A DNA stretch of 5,977 bases, taken from assembly GCA_024404335.1 (NCBI GenBank), contig JAKSQA010000070.1:1-5977 (forward strand), given 5' to 3'. This document shows positions 5,748 through 5,977 of the stretch, piece by piece; the stretch's first letter is position 1, and the number at the start of each line of letters is the position of its first letter. The DNA comes from Mailhella sp. GTDB taxonomy: Bacteria; Desulfobacterota; Desulfovibrionia; Desulfovibrionales; Desulfovibrionaceae. A program made the translations under genes and the position numbers. The notes below the pieces were generated by a model that saw only the letters and a program-made list of their open reading frames with translations, made no database searches and was not told the origin of the DNA.

Positions 5748-5977
5748 ATGGAGTATTCGGCAGTCACCGTCATCACGCTCATGGCGGCATTCTTCACCGC
5801 GGGATTCGTCGATTCCATAGCGGGCGGCGGCGGGCTTATCAGCACCCCCTCGCTGCTGGTGTGCGGCGTGCCTCCTCATGTGGCGCTCGGCACGGGCAAG
5901 TTCGCAAGCGTCATGGGCTCGCTGACATCGCTGTGGGCGTACGCGCGCAGGGGGCCCGCGGCGCGCCGGATCGCCCC
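5748..5977 (+). CDS. TauE/SafE-family membrane transport protein, N-terminal part (cut by the window edge)
   Basis: Only the first 76 complete codons are in the window; the frame is open at the right edge. After a short start (MEYSAVT) a hydrophobic segment of about residues 5-20 leads into the family hallmark GFVDSIAGGGGLISTP (19-34). A second hydrophobic stretch follows, then PPHVALGTGKFASVMGS (42-58) and a positively charged loop (YARRGPAARR, 65-74). This is the characteristic N-terminal half-repeat of TauE/SafE (formerly DUF81) permeases, inner-membrane proteins usually of about 250 residues with eight or so helices. Members export or import sulfite, sulfoacetate, taurine-related sulfonates and other organic anions. 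The substrate here cannot be told from this fragment. The gene is divergent from pta, which does not by itself imply a shared function. Confidence 0.88.
   Translation, partial: MEYSAVTVITLMAAFFTAGFVDSIAGGGGLISTPSLLVCGVPPHVALGTGKFASVMGSLTSLWAYARRGPAARRIA

Noticed and set aside
5496..5879. A 127-residue minus-strand open frame overlapping the TauE gene start
   Set aside because: It overlaps the well-supported TauE/SafE coding start on the opposite strand, has no recognisable motif and crosses the AT-rich non-coding block.
1..5977. Mobile elements, CRISPR arrays, defence or phage genes
   Set aside because: I found no transposase, integrase, long direct repeats, repeat-spacer periodicity or tRNA-like structures. 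All coding space is explained by metabolic genes and one transporter fragment.

Overview
The window comes from a GC-rich bacterial chromosome. It carries four complete housekeeping genes on the minus strand, in two transcription units, and the 5' end of a divergent plus-strand membrane-protein gene at the right edge. I see no RNA genes, insertion sequences, CRISPR arrays, phage genes or defence systems. The gene content and style (pta-ackA acetate/ATP module, high GC, strong antisense shadow ORFs) suggest a Gram-negative anaerobe. My impression is a Desulfovibrionaceae-type organism (Desulfovibrio/Bilophila relatives), but that is recollection-level inference and not proven by a marker gene.

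Layout from right to left along the minus-strand genes. An intergenic region (5363-5747) holds a good sigma70-type promoter for pta (TTGACT-N16-TACAAT), an AT-rich block, and a GC-rich stretch leading to the divergent TauE/SafE-family gene (5748 to the edge). pta (3827-5362) and ackA (2616-3827) overlap by one base in a TAATG junction. They are followed by a strong intrinsic terminator (2561-2592). Just past it lies a second promoter (TTGCAC-N17-TATATT) with an inverted repeat in its spacer, driving dapB (1691-2482) and, 38 bases further on, nadE (42-1652). A short hairpin without a T-tract follows nadE at the left edge.

Functionally, Pta and AckA interconvert acetyl-CoA, acetyl phosphate and acetate and make ATP. 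DapB is the reductase of the diaminopimelate/lysine pathway and NadE makes NAD+. The most interesting observations are inside these ordinary-looking genes. The NadE glutaminase (nitrilase-like) domain appears to have lost its catalytic Glu and the whole Cys-bearing CED motif segment, while the synthetase domain is intact. Pta is a compact 511-residue form with no recognisable P-loop or DRTGG domain and a cysteine-rich N-terminal part. AckA carries several substitutions in normally constant motifs (for example GIREN for GIGEN). These are readings by eye against remembered family motifs and need alignment to confirm.
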